A DNA stretch of 53,016 nucleotides from an uncultured SAR86 cluster bacterium (GCA_902515155.1 CABXTT010000005.1:1-53016); one strand, 5' to 3'; counted from the first letter of the stretch, positions 11,291 through 21,212 are shown. Program-made: numbers and translations. The notes: generated from the sequence alone by a model not told the origin.

Positions 11291-12597
11291 ATTTATTTGC
11301 TCTTAATACTCCCTCAATAACCGGCGAAGTTTTATGTCCTGGTGACAAATCAATATCACAAAGAGCTGTCATTATTGGATCCTTGATTAATCAAGATATG
11401 ACAATTGTAGGATTCTTAAATGGAGAAGATCCTATTTCAACGATAAATGCTTTAAATGCAATTGGGTCATCAATAGAAATTAATAATACTAGTGTAACTA
11501 TCAAACAGAGAGAAACAGCTTTTATTTCACCTAAAGAAGATGTTGATCTGGGAAACTCTGGTACAGGCATGCGGCTTATGATGGGCTTAATAAGCAGTCT
11601 AGGAATTAATGTCAGGCTTGTTGGTGACAAATCATTATCAAAAAGACCAATGTTAAGAGTATCAGAGCCACTGAATTCAATGGGTGCAAATATATTATGT
11701 AGAGATGGAATGCCTCCAGTGCAAATAACTAAAGGCAATATTAAAAATAATTTTTCGTATGATATGCCAATTGCAAGTGCGCAGGTAAAATCTTCAATCA
11801 TTATTGCCGCGCTAGCAGCTAATGAGAGCGTTACAGTAAAAGAAAAATATCAAACTAGAAACCATACAGAAAAAATGATTGATTATTTTGGAGGGTCAAT
11901 AAAATCAGAAATTATAGATCAAGAAAATGTTATCTATTTAAGTCCATCAAAACTTGATATAACAAAACCCTATAAAGTTGTTGGTGATTTTTCTTCTGCG
12001 GCTTTTTTAATTGTTGCCGGCCTCATTGCGAAGGAATCAAATATAATTGTTAAAAATGTTGGCATTAATCCAACTCGATCAGGCCTTATTGATATCCTCA
12101 AATCAATGGGTGGTGAAATTTCAATTAGAAACCAAGAAATAATATGCAACGAAGAGGTTGCTGATATTCATGTTCAATCCTCAGCTTTGAAAGGAATAAA
12201 TATCAAAGGAAGCATTATTCCAAATATAATTGATGAGATACCTGTTCTTAGCATTGCAGCTGCATTCGCTGATGGCCAGACGACTATTTCAGAAGCATCA
12301 GAGTTAAGAGTAAAAGAGTCTGATCGTCTTTCTGCAATTTCCTATGGATTAAATAGTATTGGTAAAAGTCATGAATTATTTGAAGATGGTATCAAGATTA
12401 ATGGCTCAAAAGATGATATCTCTGGCATTCCCGAGATTGATTCATTTGGTGATCATAGAATAGCAATGAGTTTTTTAGTAGCGAGCTTGAGATCTTCAGA
12501 GGGTATACATGTTAGAGATTGCGCAAACATTTTTACATCATTTCCAGGTTTTATTGATGTAATGCAAAGCCTTGGAGTATCAATTAATGAAACTTAA
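11287..12597 (+). CDS. aroA: 3-phosphoshikimate 1-carboxyvinyltransferase (TTG start overlapping tyrA stop)
   Basis: GDKSISQRAVIIGSL; DLGNSGTGMRLMMGLIS; SKRPMLRVSEPLNSMGA; RVKESDRLSAIS; DHRIAMSF. Confidence 0.95.
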   Translation: MNLFALNTPSITGEVLCPGDKSISQRAVIIGSLINQDMTIVGFLNGEDPISTINALNAIGSSIEINNTSVTIKQRETAFISPKEDVDLGNSGTGMRLMMGLISSLGINVRLVGDKSLSKRPMLRVSEPLNSMGANILCRDGMPPVQITKGNIKNNFSYDMPIASAQVKSSIIIAALAANESVTVKEKYQTRNHTEKMIDYFGGSIKSEIIDQENVIYLSPSKLDITKPYKVVGDFSSAAFLIVAGLIAKESNIIVKNVGINPTRSGLIDILKSMGGEISIRNQEIICNEEVADIHVQSSALKGINIKGSIIPNIIDEIPVLSIAAAFADGQTTISEASELRVKESDRLSAISYGLNSIGKSHELFEDGIKINGSKDDISGIPEIDSFGDHRIAMSFLVASLRSSEGIHVRDCANIFTSFPGFIDVMQSLGVSINET

Positions 12598-13240
12598 TGT
12601 AGTCACCATTGATGGTCCTTCTGCATCAGGCAAAGGCTCATTGGCAAGAAACTTAGCTGAATATCTTCATTTTAGTATTTTAGATAGCGGTCTCTTATAT
12701 AGAGTGTATGCATATTTTCATAATTTAAATTTAGGCACAGAAGAAATTCCGTTATTAATTCAAAAAGATATCTCTTTTAAATTTAATCACAAAGATGTCA
12801 TTGTTTTAAATGATCAGGAAGACATAACTTCAGAACTAAGATCTGAAAAAATGGCAAAAAAAGCTTCAGAGTTAAGCTCTTTGCCAACTACAAGAGAAAA
12901 TCTTTTATCAATACAAAGAAACTTTTACCAGAACAAAGGTTTGGTTGCAGATGGAAGAGATATGGGAACAGTTGTTTTTCCAGAAGCTAAATTAAAAATA
13001 TTCTTAACTGCTTCAGTTGAAATAAGAGCAGAAAGAAGATATTTAGAGTTGCAGAATCGTGGACAAGAAGTTAATATGCTCGCTCTGATTGAAGACATAA
13101 AACAGAGAGATTTGAAAGATAGCACTAGAACATTATCACCATTAATCCCTGCAGAAGATTCAGTAGTCGTTGACTCATCTGATATGTCTATTGAAGAAGT
13201 ACTGAGTTTTACTAAAAAACTCACAAAAGGAATTAAATAA
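12587..13240 (+). CDS. cmk: Cytidylate kinase (ATG 12587 preferred over track TTG at 12572)
   Basis: MKLNVVTIDGPSASGKGSLARNLAEYL; VADGRDMGTVVFPEAKLKIFLTAS. Confidence 0.94.
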   Translation: MKLNVVTIDGPSASGKGSLARNLAEYLHFSILDSGLLYRVYAYFHNLNLGTEEIPLLIQKDISFKFNHKDVIVLNDQEDITSELRSEKMAKKASELSSLPTTRENLLSIQRNFYQNKGLVADGRDMGTVVFPEAKLKIFLTASVEIRAERRYLELQNRGQEVNMLALIEDIKQRDLKDSTRTLSPLIPAEDSVVVDSSDMSIEEVLSFTKKLTKGIK

Positions 13241-14548
13241 ATGACAGAATCATTTGCTGCTTTACTAGACGAGAGTCTTAGCACACTAGATATGCAACCT
13301 GGATCAATAGTATCTGGTGTTGTATTAGATGTTGATAACGACTGGGTAACGGTCCATGTAGGGTTAAAATCAGAAGGAGTTGTCTCTCTTGATGAATTCA
13401 GAAATAATGAAGGAGAAGTAAGCATTGCTGTTGGCGATGAGGTAGAAGTTGCCCTAGAAGCTGTTGAAGACGGTTATGGGGAAACAAGAATCTCTCGAGA
13501 AAAAGCTAGAAAGATATCAACTTGGAAAATGCTAGAAGACGCACTTGAGTCTGGAGAATTCGTAACAGGCAAAATTCATAACAGAGTCAAAGGTGGATTT
13601 GCTGTAGAAGTAGAAGTTGTTAAAGCATTCCTTCCCGGATCATTAGTTGATGTAAGACCCTTAAAGGAAGCTCCCGATATTGAACATACAGTTCAAGAGT
13701 TTAAAGTTATTAAACTTGATTACAAAAGAAATAATGTTGTGCTTTCTAGAAAAGCTGTTCTCGAGAAAAATAATTCAGCTGTAAAAGTGGAATTATTAAA
13801 GAATCTCGAAGAAGGTCAGATAGTTAAAGGAATTGTAAAAAATATTACAGACTATGGCGCTTTCGTAGACCTCGGTGGTTTGGATGGCTTACTACATATT
13901 ACTGATATATCTTGGTCTCGAGTTTCAAATCCTGCAGAATTTTTAAGTCTAGGTGATGAGATTGATGTAAAAATCCTTAGTTTTGATAAAGAAAAACTCA
14001 GAGTTTCACTTGGCCTTAAACAAATTCAAAACGATCCTTGGGAAAATGTAGAAAATAATTATGCTGTTGGTGGAGTATACGAGGCATCTGTTTCAAATAT
14101 TACTGATTATGGTTGTTTTGCTCAATTGGAAGAGGGTATTGAAGGCCTTATTCATTTATCTGAGTTGGATTGGACATCAAAAAATATTCATCCATCTAAA
14201 GTAGTTGAAATGGAACAAAAGATTAAGGTTATGATTTTAGAAATTGATCATGATAAAAGAAGAATATCTTTAGGCTTAAAACAAACTAAAGCAAATCCAT
14301 GGAGTGAGTTTTCTAACAAATACGGTATTGGAGACAAAGTAGATGGCCAAATTAAATCCATTACGGATTTTGGTATCTTTGTTGGTCTTGAAGGAGATAT
14401 AGATGGATTAATTCACCTTTCAGACATATCTGAAGACGATGATCCAAAAGAAGCTTTAGAAAAATACAAAAAAGGCGATAAATTAGATTGCATTGTTTTT
14501 GCTGTAGATGCAGATAGAGAAAGAATTTCATTAAAGTTGAGTGAGTAG
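13241..14548 (+). CDS. rpsA: 30S ribosomal protein S1, five S1 domains
   Basis: MTESFAALLDESL...GSIVSGVV; GGFAVEVEVVKAFLPGSLVDVRP; GIVKNITDYGAFVDLGGLDGLLHITDISW; ends at ADRERISLKLSE*. Confidence 0.95.
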   Translation: MTESFAALLDESLSTLDMQPGSIVSGVVLDVDNDWVTVHVGLKSEGVVSLDEFRNNEGEVSIAVGDEVEVALEAVEDGYGETRISREKARKISTWKMLEDALESGEFVTGKIHNRVKGGFAVEVEVVKAFLPGSLVDVRPLKEAPDIEHTVQEFKVIKLDYKRNNVVLSRKAVLEKNNSAVKVELLKNLEEGQIVKGIVKNITDYGAFVDLGGLDGLLHITDISWSRVSNPAEFLSLGDEIDVKILSFDKEKLRVSLGLKQIQNDPWENVENNYAVGGVYEASVSNITDYGCFAQLEEGIEGLIHLSELDWTSKNIHPSKVVEMEQKIKVMILEIDHDKRRISLGLKQTKANPWSEFSNKYGIGDKVDGQIKSITDFGIFVGLEGDIDGLIHLSDISEDDDPKEALEKYKKGDKLDCIVFAVDADRERISLKLSE

Positions 14549-14834
14549 TAAAAAACAACCAACTTTTAATCGCTCAGATATTGAATTAGCCTTAACTAAA
14601 GAGTTTCCTAACCTTAATAAATCACAAATATCATCTGCGATAGATTCTATATTAGAATCAATTGTTGATGCAATTGCACTTGACGATAAGGTTGAAATAA
14701 GAGGATTCGGCACTTTTTCAAAAAAGTATATAAGACCAAGAAAATTTATTAATCCGAGAACAAAAGAAGTCTCTTATCTTGGAGAAACAGCTACCATGCA
14801 TTTCAAACCATCTAAATCATTGATTGAGAAGTAA
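14541..14834 (+). CDS. ihfB: Integration host factor subunit beta (GTG start)
   Basis: HU/IHF fold: IELALTKEFPNLNKSQISSAIDSILESI..KVEIRGFGTFSKKYIRPRKFINPRTKE; position after rpsA. Confidence 0.9.
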   Translation: MSSKKQPTFNRSDIELALTKEFPNLNKSQISSAIDSILESIVDAIALDDKVEIRGFGTFSKKYIRPRKFINPRTKEVSYLGETATMHFKPSKSLIEK

Positions 14835-14858
14835 CTTTTAGTTTAAGATTCTACAATT

Positions 14859-15530
14859 ATGTCTAAAACCATTATCACAGCAGTTGATGAGACCGACTTA
14901 GGCTCTTTTAAAAAAGTCATTGATTCCTTAGATTCAGATCTTTGTATGTTAAAAATTGGTAGTGTATCTTTTAATGCTTTTGGCCATGAGGCTGTTTTTT
15001 ATGCATCAAAGAAAGGTTTTGATATTTTTTTAGATTTGAAACTTCATGACATTCCAAATACAGTTAAAAAATCTATAGAAGGTCTGAAGTCTTTACCTAT
15101 CAACATGATTACTATCCATGCTTCGGGTGGTTCAAAGATGATGCAATCAGCCATGGACGCAGTAAAAGGGTCAAAAATAAAGATTTTTGGTGTTACTGCT
15201 TTAACAAGCTTGTCAGATGATGATATCAATCAAATTTATCAAAGGGATGCATCTTCTCAAGTCAATACTATGTTGGATTTAGCTGAGGAATCTGGAATAG
15301 ATGGAGTTGTTTGTTCACCTCATGAGCTTAATTTAGTATCAAAAAGAGATGGACTTCTGTCAATTACCCCTGGTATTAGATTAGTTAACACTGAAGATGA
15401 TCAAAGTAGGGTTATGACGCCCAAGCAAGCAATAGAATTAGGAGCTGACTATTTAGTAATAGGAAGACCAATAACTGCTTCAGATGATATATCTGCATCT
15501 TTAAAAGAAATATATAAGAGCATTCAGTGA
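14859..15530 (+). CDS. pyrF: Orotidine 5'-phosphate decarboxylase
   Basis: FLDLKLHDIPNTVKKSIEGL; ITIHASGGSKMM; TPGIRL; GADYLVIGRPIT. Confidence 0.94.
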   Translation: MSKTIITAVDETDLGSFKKVIDSLDSDLCMLKIGSVSFNAFGHEAVFYASKKGFDIFLDLKLHDIPNTVKKSIEGLKSLPINMITIHASGGSKMMQSAMDAVKGSKIKIFGVTALTSLSDDDINQIYQRDASSQVNTMLDLAEESGIDGVVCSPHELNLVSKRDGLLSITPGIRLVNTEDDQSRVMTPKQAIELGADYLVIGRPITASDDISASLKEIYKSIQ

Positions 15531-16816
15531 TGCAAAAAAACTTAACTGATTATATCTTTAAAAATGATGTTCTTAATTATGAGTCTCATTTAAATGGGTT
15601 TACAGACTCTATATTCCAAAGTTTTGACTCTAAATCAAAAGAACTTAATCTTGAATCAAAAATAGATGACTTGTTAACTGGGAAGATAGTTAATTTTTCA
15701 GAGAATCAAGCAGCATGGCACCCAAAATACAGAAGGAAATTTGATTCGATAATTCCAACGAAAGAAAACAAATCTAAATACAAAAATGTTGTTACTTTGG
15801 GTATTGGTGGTTCATTTGAAGGACCTAAATTGCTTATTGAAAGCTTGAATAATGATAATTCTGAGATTAATCATATTTTTATTACTGGTTCAGACTTAAA
15901 TGAATTTAAAGAAAAACTTAGCAATATAAATCCTGATGAAACTATTTTCATTGTTTCATCTAAGTCATTCACCACTGATGAAACTCTTGAAACTTTAAAA
16001 GAATCTATTAAATGGTCAGGCAACATGGAAAAATTCATAGCCATTACTGCAAATAAAGAAGAAGCAGCCAAATATAATATTAAAGAGATTATTGAATTTG
16101 ATAAAGAAATTGGTGGAAGATATTCAATATGGTCAGATATACATTTACCAGCTTTATACTGCCCCAAATTAAATTTTGATGCTAGAAAATTTTTGAAAGG
16201 CGGGCATCAAGCTGATCTAGATATTCAAAATAATAATGATTACTTAAACTTTCTTAAGACCTTATCTTTTAGTGACATTTGGTTTAATAATTTTGATGGT
16301 AAAAATACAAGAGCAGTTTTATCTTATAGCTGGAAACTAAGATCTTTCGCTAATTATGCACAGCAACTTGAAATGGAATCTCTTGGAAAACATCCTAATC
16401 AAAATTCTGAATATAAAAATACAGGCCAAATTATATTTGGTGGCTATGGACCTACTGCACAGCATTCTTATTTTCAATTAATGCATCAAGGAACGCAAAA
16501 TATTTGTGCAGACATCATTGCCTCAAAAGAGGAAACCAAAAGCTTAGCATATGCTCAAGCAATTACTCAGGCAAAACTTTTATCCTTTGGAGCTAAGAAT
16601 TTATTGAAAGAAGAAGAGAAGATTAATGGCAATATCCCTACCAATTTATTTTTACTGAACACAATAGATTCATTCACCTTGGGTTATCTTATCGCGACTT
16701 GGGAACATAGAACTTTTGTTTCGTCAGTTATGCTAGAAATTAACCCCTTTGATCAATTTGGAGTAAGCGCAGGTAAAATATTTACTAAAAAATATCTCGA
16801 AGACAATGGCGGTTAA
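15530..16816 (+). CDS. pgi: Glucose-6-phosphate isomerase (short form; ATG at 15530)
   Basis: VVTLGIGGSFEGPKLLIESL; FIVSSKSFTTDETL; GGRYSIWSDIHLPAL; MESLGKHPN; FQLMHQGTQNICADIIA; FDQFGVSAGK. Confidence 0.9.
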   Translation: MQKNLTDYIFKNDVLNYESHLNGFTDSIFQSFDSKSKELNLESKIDDLLTGKIVNFSENQAAWHPKYRRKFDSIIPTKENKSKYKNVVTLGIGGSFEGPKLLIESLNNDNSEINHIFITGSDLNEFKEKLSNINPDETIFIVSSKSFTTDETLETLKESIKWSGNMEKFIAITANKEEAAKYNIKEIIEFDKEIGGRYSIWSDIHLPALYCPKLNFDARKFLKGGHQADLDIQNNNDYLNFLKTLSFSDIWFNNFDGKNTRAVLSYSWKLRSFANYAQQLEMESLGKHPNQNSEYKNTGQIIFGGYGPTAQHSYFQLMHQGTQNICADIIASKEETKSLAYAQAITQAKLLSFGAKNLLKEEEKINGNIPTNLFLLNTIDSFTLGYLIATWEHRTFVSSVMLEINPFDQFGVSAGKIFTKKYLEDNGG

Positions 16817-18587
16817 TTTAAAAAAAGTTCCTAATACTCCAGGGGTTTATAAGTTTTTTAGCAAACAAGAAATAATCTATATTGGTAAAGCTAAAGATCT
16901 AAAAAAAAGGGTTTCCAGCTACTTTGGTAATTCATTTAAAGATAGAAAAACATCCCAAATCAAATTCCTTACAGATAATATAGAAACTTTTTCAACAAAA
17001 AATGAAGTAGAGGCCCTTTTGTTAGAACAAATGCTTATTAAAGAGAACAAGCCAAAGTTTAATATTTTGCTAAGAGATGATAAGACATACCCATATATAT
17101 ATTTTTCACTAGATCATAAATATCCAGGCATTTATTCTAAGAGAACAAAACAAGCAGTGGATTCTAAATTCTTTGGTCCTTTTGTTAGTTCAGAAGCAGT
17201 CAAAAAATCTATCAAAGAAATTCAAAAGATTTTTCAGGTAAGAAATTGCAGTGATACAACTTTTGCAAATAGAACAAGGCCTTGTATAGAGTTTCAAATG
17301 AAGCGATGTTCTGCACCTTGCGTTCAAAAAATTAATAAAGTCGACTATTATGAAGATATAACGAGTGCAAAATCATACTTATCTTCATCAGACTCTCAAA
17401 CCATAAATCGTCTGACTTCAGATATAGAAAAAGCTGTTACAAAATTAGATTTTGAAAAAGCTGCAGATATAAGAGATAGATTAAAAAGATTAAATTTATT
17501 AAGAGAAGAACAATCGGTAGTAACACTTGCTAGAGATGTTGATATTTTTTCCATTCATGCAGAAGATAATTATCTTGGTATATGTATTATTGTTGTAAGA
17601 AAAGGAAAAATAAGAGGAACCAAAACACATCTTATTAAACAAGCCCACTATGATTCACTAGAGGAGGTTTATCAAAGCGTAATATTAAATTTTTATGATA
17701 ATCAATCTGACATTCCTAACAAAATAATGTGTACCGATGCTCTTAAAACCAAAGATCTTTTAACTAAAGTAATAAAGAAAAAGTTTAGTAAAAAAGTGAA
17801 ATTCACTCATACAGCAGCTCAATCAATAAGACCTATTTATAACCTGTGTAAAATGAACGCAAAACAAGTTATGCAAAATCATATAAGTAAAGAAGATAAA
17901 TACACTTTTGCTTTTAATGAGCTTAAAGGTGTTTTGGGGTTAAACAAGGATATCAAAAAAATAGAAGCTTATGATGTAAGTCATATTTCAGGAGACCATG
18001 CAGTTGCATCTTGTGTAGTATTCTCAAATTTTGGAGCACAAAAAAAAGACTATAGACTCTTTAATATACCAAAGACCTTATCTGGAAATGATGTAGGCTC
18101 ACTTCAGCATGTTCTTGAGCGAAGAATAAAATATTTTGAAAATCCCAAGATAAAACCAGATGTTATTCTGATTGATGGCGGGAGAAATCAACTTAATTTT
18201 ACTCAGTCAGTTATAGATAGTTCTAAATATGATGATATGAAAGTGATATCTATCGTGAAAGGTTTTAACAGAGTTCGCGCGACAGAAACAATTTTATCTA
18301 ATGATGGAATCATAGAGTTAGAAAAGTATTCAAAGGCTTATCTATTACTACAAGAAATGAGAGATGAGTCTCATAGATTTGCCATAAATGCTCAAAGAAA
18401 GAAAAAAAGAGGAAATATAAAGAAATCAAAATTAGATCAAATTAATGGAGTAGGTGATGTTCTGAAAAAAAGATTAATTCTAAAATATAAAAATATACAA
18501 AATATAAAGGAAGCAAATATTGAGGATCTAATGACTGTTAACGGCATTAATGCCAAAATAGCAATGTCACTTAAAGAAAAATTATAA
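16806..18587 (+). CDS. uvrC: Excinuclease ABC subunit C
   Basis: NTPGVYKFFSKQEIIYIGKAKDLKKRVSSYF; DVSHISGDHAVASCVVF; DVILIDGGRNQL; C-terminal HhH. Confidence 0.96.
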   Translation: MAVNLKKVPNTPGVYKFFSKQEIIYIGKAKDLKKRVSSYFGNSFKDRKTSQIKFLTDNIETFSTKNEVEALLLEQMLIKENKPKFNILLRDDKTYPYIYFSLDHKYPGIYSKRTKQAVDSKFFGPFVSSEAVKKSIKEIQKIFQVRNCSDTTFANRTRPCIEFQMKRCSAPCVQKINKVDYYEDITSAKSYLSSSDSQTINRLTSDIEKAVTKLDFEKAADIRDRLKRLNLLREEQSVVTLARDVDIFSIHAEDNYLGICIIVVRKGKIRGTKTHLIKQAHYDSLEEVYQSVILNFYDNQSDIPNKIMCTDALKTKDLLTKVIKKKFSKKVKFTHTAAQSIRPIYNLCKMNAKQVMQNHISKEDKYTFAFNELKGVLGLNKDIKKIEAYDVSHISGDHAVASCVVFSNFGAQKKDYRLFNIPKTLSGNDVGSLQHVLERRIKYFENPKIKPDVILIDGGRNQLNFTQSVIDSSKYDDMKVISIVKGFNRVRATETILSNDGIIELEKYSKAYLLLQEMRDESHRFAINAQRKKKRGNIKKSKLDQINGVGDVLKKRLILKYKNIQNIKEANIEDLMTVNGINAKIAMSLKEKL

Positions 18588-18591
18588 AATT

Positions 18592-19131
18592 ATGGCAAAT
18601 TTCATTAATCTACTCACATTTTCAAGAATATTTCTTGCAGCTGTAATATTTCTCTTACTTATGTCATCAGATAGCTACGCAATGGCACTCATTTTATTTT
18701 TTGTAGCTGGTATTACTGATTACTTTGATGGATATCTTGCTAGAAAACATAATGCAGTTTCTAAGTTGGGTGAGATTTTAGATCCTATTGCTGACAAAAT
18801 TTTAATTCTTTTTTTATTGTTTGCCTTAGCAATCAATTTATCAAGTTACTCGATAGGCTTTATTGGAGCATTAATTATCACCAGAGAAATTTGGGTAGGT
18901 GCTCTTAGGGACATGAATGCTAGAGATGGTAGAAGTGATGCAACTAAAGTAACCTTTCTTGCAAAAATAAAAACTACAATTCAGCTATTTACGATCTCTA
19001 TTTATCTTTTAGGTCTAGCAATCAACAATATGTTGATAATAGTTATGGGAGATATTTTTTTATTTATTTCATTATTTATAACTTTATATACTGGCTTTCT
19101 TTATACGCTAAGTTCTTTTAAACCTAGATAA
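18592..19131 (+). CDS. pgsA: CDP-diacylglycerol--glycerol-3-phosphate 3-phosphatidyltransferase
   Basis: CDP-alcohol phosphotransferase motif DYFDGYLARKHNAVSKLGEILDPIADK; follows uvrC. Confidence 0.94.
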   Translation: MANFINLLTFSRIFLAAVIFLLLMSSDSYAMALILFFVAGITDYFDGYLARKHNAVSKLGEILDPIADKILILFLLFALAINLSSYSIGFIGALIITREIWVGALRDMNARDGRSDATKVTFLAKIKTTIQLFTISIYLLGLAINNMLIIVMGDIFLFISLFITLYTGFLYTLSSFKPR

Positions 19132-19141
19132 CTTATTAAAA

Positions 19142-19912
19142 ATGAAAATAGTAATTGTTAGCGGTGGTTTTGATCCAATTCATTCTGGTCATATTGAGTA
19201 TTTTAAATCTGCAAAAGAATATGGAGATAAGCTTTTAGTTGCATTAAATAGCGATAATTGGCTTGAAAAGAAAAAAGGAAAGTTTTTTATGTCTTTTAAA
19301 GAAAGAAAGGCAATAGTTAATTCTATTCGATATGTAGATAAAGTTATTGATTTTGAAGATGATAAAAAGGGATCTTGTATAAATGCTTTAGAAAAAATAA
19401 AAGAACAATATCCTAATGATGAATTAATTTTTGCAAATGGTGGTGATAGAAACAATAAAAATATTCCTGAAATGTCAGTATCAGGTATTAGTTTTGTTTT
19501 TTCTGTAGGAGGAGACAACAAAATTAATTCATCATCATTGATTTTAAGTAAATGGCAGAATTACTTTGAAGAAAGACAATGGGGTGCTTTTTTTAATTTA
19601 TTCCAAACTCAAAACATAAAAGTAAAAGAGCTTATTGTAAGTCCGGGAAAGGCTATGAGCTTCCAAAGACATTTTAAAAGAAATGAAATATGGCTAATCA
19701 GTGAAGGTTCATGCGAGGTTTCATATGCAAATAAAAATTCAATTAAATCAGTTAGTAAAATAATATTAAATCAATTTGATCACTATATAGTTCCAATTGA
19801 GAATTGGCATCAAATTAGCAACCCATTCAAGAAAAAAGTTCATATAATCGAAATTCAATATGGTGAAGAGTGTATTGAGGAAGATATTGAAAGGATCAAT
19901 AATCTATCTTAA
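19142..19912 (+). CDS. Fusion of cytidylyltransferase-like domain with C-terminal cupin (mannose-6-P isomerase type II-like)
   Basis: N-term MKIVIVSGGFDPIHSGHIEYFKSAKEYGDKLLVALNSDNW (HxGH nucleotidyltransferase); C-term VKELIVSPGKAMSFQRHFKRNEIWLISEGSCEV...DHYIVPIENWHQISNPFKKKVHIIEIQYGEECIEEDIERI resembles the ManC/MPI-II cupin. Confidence 0.85.
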   Translation: MKIVIVSGGFDPIHSGHIEYFKSAKEYGDKLLVALNSDNWLEKKKGKFFMSFKERKAIVNSIRYVDKVIDFEDDKKGSCINALEKIKEQYPNDELIFANGGDRNNKNIPEMSVSGISFVFSVGGDNKINSSSLILSKWQNYFEERQWGAFFNLFQTQNIKVKELIVSPGKAMSFQRHFKRNEIWLISEGSCEVSYANKNSIKSVSKIILNQFDHYIVPIENWHQISNPFKKKVHIIEIQYGEECIEEDIERINNLS

Positions 19913-19917
19913 ATCTT

Positions 19918-19945
19918 TTTACTTTCCTTGATAGATGTATACAAT
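19918..19945 (+). promoter_or_regulatory. Candidate promoter for tRNA-Cys (TTTACT-N16-TACAAT)
   Basis: Hexamers upstream of tRNA at 19962; visual match only. Confidence 0.35.
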
Positions 19946-19961
19946 ACGAGGAGTTTTATTT

Positions 19962-20035
19962 GGCTGGATGGCAGAGTGGTTATGCAGCGGCCTGCAAAGC
20001 CGTTTACGCCGGTTCGATTCCGGCTTCAGCCTCCA
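19962..20035 (+). tRNA. tRNA-Cys (anticodon GCA), CCA encoded
   Basis: GGCTGGA acceptor pairs with TTCAGCC; anticodon loop CTGCAAA; T arm GCCGGTTCGATTCCGGC; terminal CCA. Confidence 0.96.
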
Positions 20036-20156
20036 TGCCCTTAATATTAATTGTTAAAAAAAAATAAATTAACTAACAAAAATCTAAGAGCAAAGTATAA
20101 TGTTCATATTGAATTAAAGAATAATAATAAATTTTAAAGGAGATTATTAGATCTTA

Positions 20157-20243
20157 GCCCGGGTGGTGGAATTGGTAGACACAAGGGACTTAAAATCCCT
20201 CGCTAGAAATAGCGTGCCGGTTCAAGTCCGGCTCCGGGTACCA
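20157..20243 (+). tRNA. tRNA-Leu (anticodon TAA), class II with long variable arm, CCA encoded
   Basis: GCCCGGGTGGTGGAATTGGTAGACACAAGGGACTTAAAATCCCTCGCTAGAAATAGCGTGCCGGTTCAAGTCCGGCTCCGGGTACCA, closely resembles E. coli leuZ. Confidence 0.97.
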
Positions 20244-20288
20244 TTTTATAGGTACTAATTTATTTCCATATGAGAGGTATAAAGGTTT

Positions 20289-21212
20289 ATGGATATAAAT
20301 AACAAAAATGATGGTATTGATCTTTTAGAAATCTTTAGTGTTATTTGGAGCTTTAAATTTACTATAGCTTCAGTAATATCTGTATTCTCAATAGTAGCAA
20401 TTTTGTATTCAATTTCTTTAACAAATGTTTATACATCATCTGCATTACTTCAAGTTAATGATTCTGATGAAAAAAATAGTCTATCTTCACTAAATTCACA
20501 ATTTGGTGGCATTGCCTCAATCGCAGGCGTTTCACTGCCATCTGGAGCTTCAAAAAAGTCTGATTATGCTATTGAAACAATCAAATCGAGAGATTTTTTA
20601 AAACACTTGCTAGAGTTTGAAGGAATCACTGAAAATCTATTCGCTGCAAAATCATTTGATAGAACATCAAAAAAAATACTTCATGATGCTGATTTATTTG
20701 ATTCAAATTCAGGTAAATGGATAAGAGAAGCCCCTATTGGAAGAAATAAGGAACCTTCTTATTTAGAGATATATCCAGTTTATAGTGAGTTATTAAACAT
20801 TAGCATTGATAGTGAAACTAATTTTATAAGTATATCGTTCACTCATCTATCTCCTTTTTTTGCTGAAGAATTTTTAAATTTAGTTATTAAAGAATTAAAT
20901 ACGGTCTCAAAACTCAGAGACTTAGAAGAATCTACTCTGGCTTTGGGTTTTCTTCAAAATCAACTGGCTAAGGTTCAACAAACAGATATTCGTAAATCAC
21001 TCAATACCTTAATCGAGACACAATTAAAGACTAAAATGTTTGCTAATATCCGGAAAGATTATTTAGTTTCATCTATTGACTCATCTTTTGTACCCGAGAC
21101 AAAATCATATCCAAGTCGATTAATTATTTGTTTGTTAGGAGCCTTTTTAGGAATGATTGTTTCCATTCTATATGTTCTTTTAAGACATTACACATTCCAA
21201 AAGTCTTTATAA
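20289..21212 (+). CDS. wzz: Wzz/chain-length-determinant family protein
   Basis: N-terminal [34 protein letters not shown] and C-terminal TM ([24 protein letters not shown]); first gene of polysaccharide cluster. Confidence 0.85.
   Translation: MDINNKNDGIDLLEIFSVIWSFKFTIASVISVFSIVAILYSISLTNVYTSSALLQVNDSDEKNSLSSLNSQFGGIASIAGVSLPSGASKKSDYAIETIKSRDFLKHLLEFEGITENLFAAKSFDRTSKKILHDADLFDSNSGKWIREAPIGRNKEPSYLEIYPVYSELLNISIDSETNFISISFTHLSPFFAEEFLNLVIKELNTVSKLRDLEESTLALGFLQNQLAKVQQTDIRKSLNTLIETQLKTKMFANIRKDYLVSSIDSSFVPETKSYPSRLIICLLGAFLGMIVSILYVLLRHYTFQKSL

Noticed and set aside
11391-11801. 136-aa antisense ORF over aroA
   Set aside because: Fully inside a clear EPSP synthase gene on the other strand.
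12925-13425. 166-aa antisense ORF over cmk/rpsA
   Set aside because: Low-complexity Ser/Thr-rich shadow of two well-supported genes; no recognisable motif.
20217-20243. tRNA-Leu 3' end as an integrase attachment site with a duplicate at the far island end
   Set aside because: No copy of CCGGTTCAAGTCCGGCTCCGGGTACCA seen by eye in 49.8-50.2 kb and no integrase gene in the window.
20244-20288. JUMPstart/ops element upstream of the polysaccharide operon
   Set aside because: No GGCGGTAGCGTG-like sequence in the 45-nt gap.
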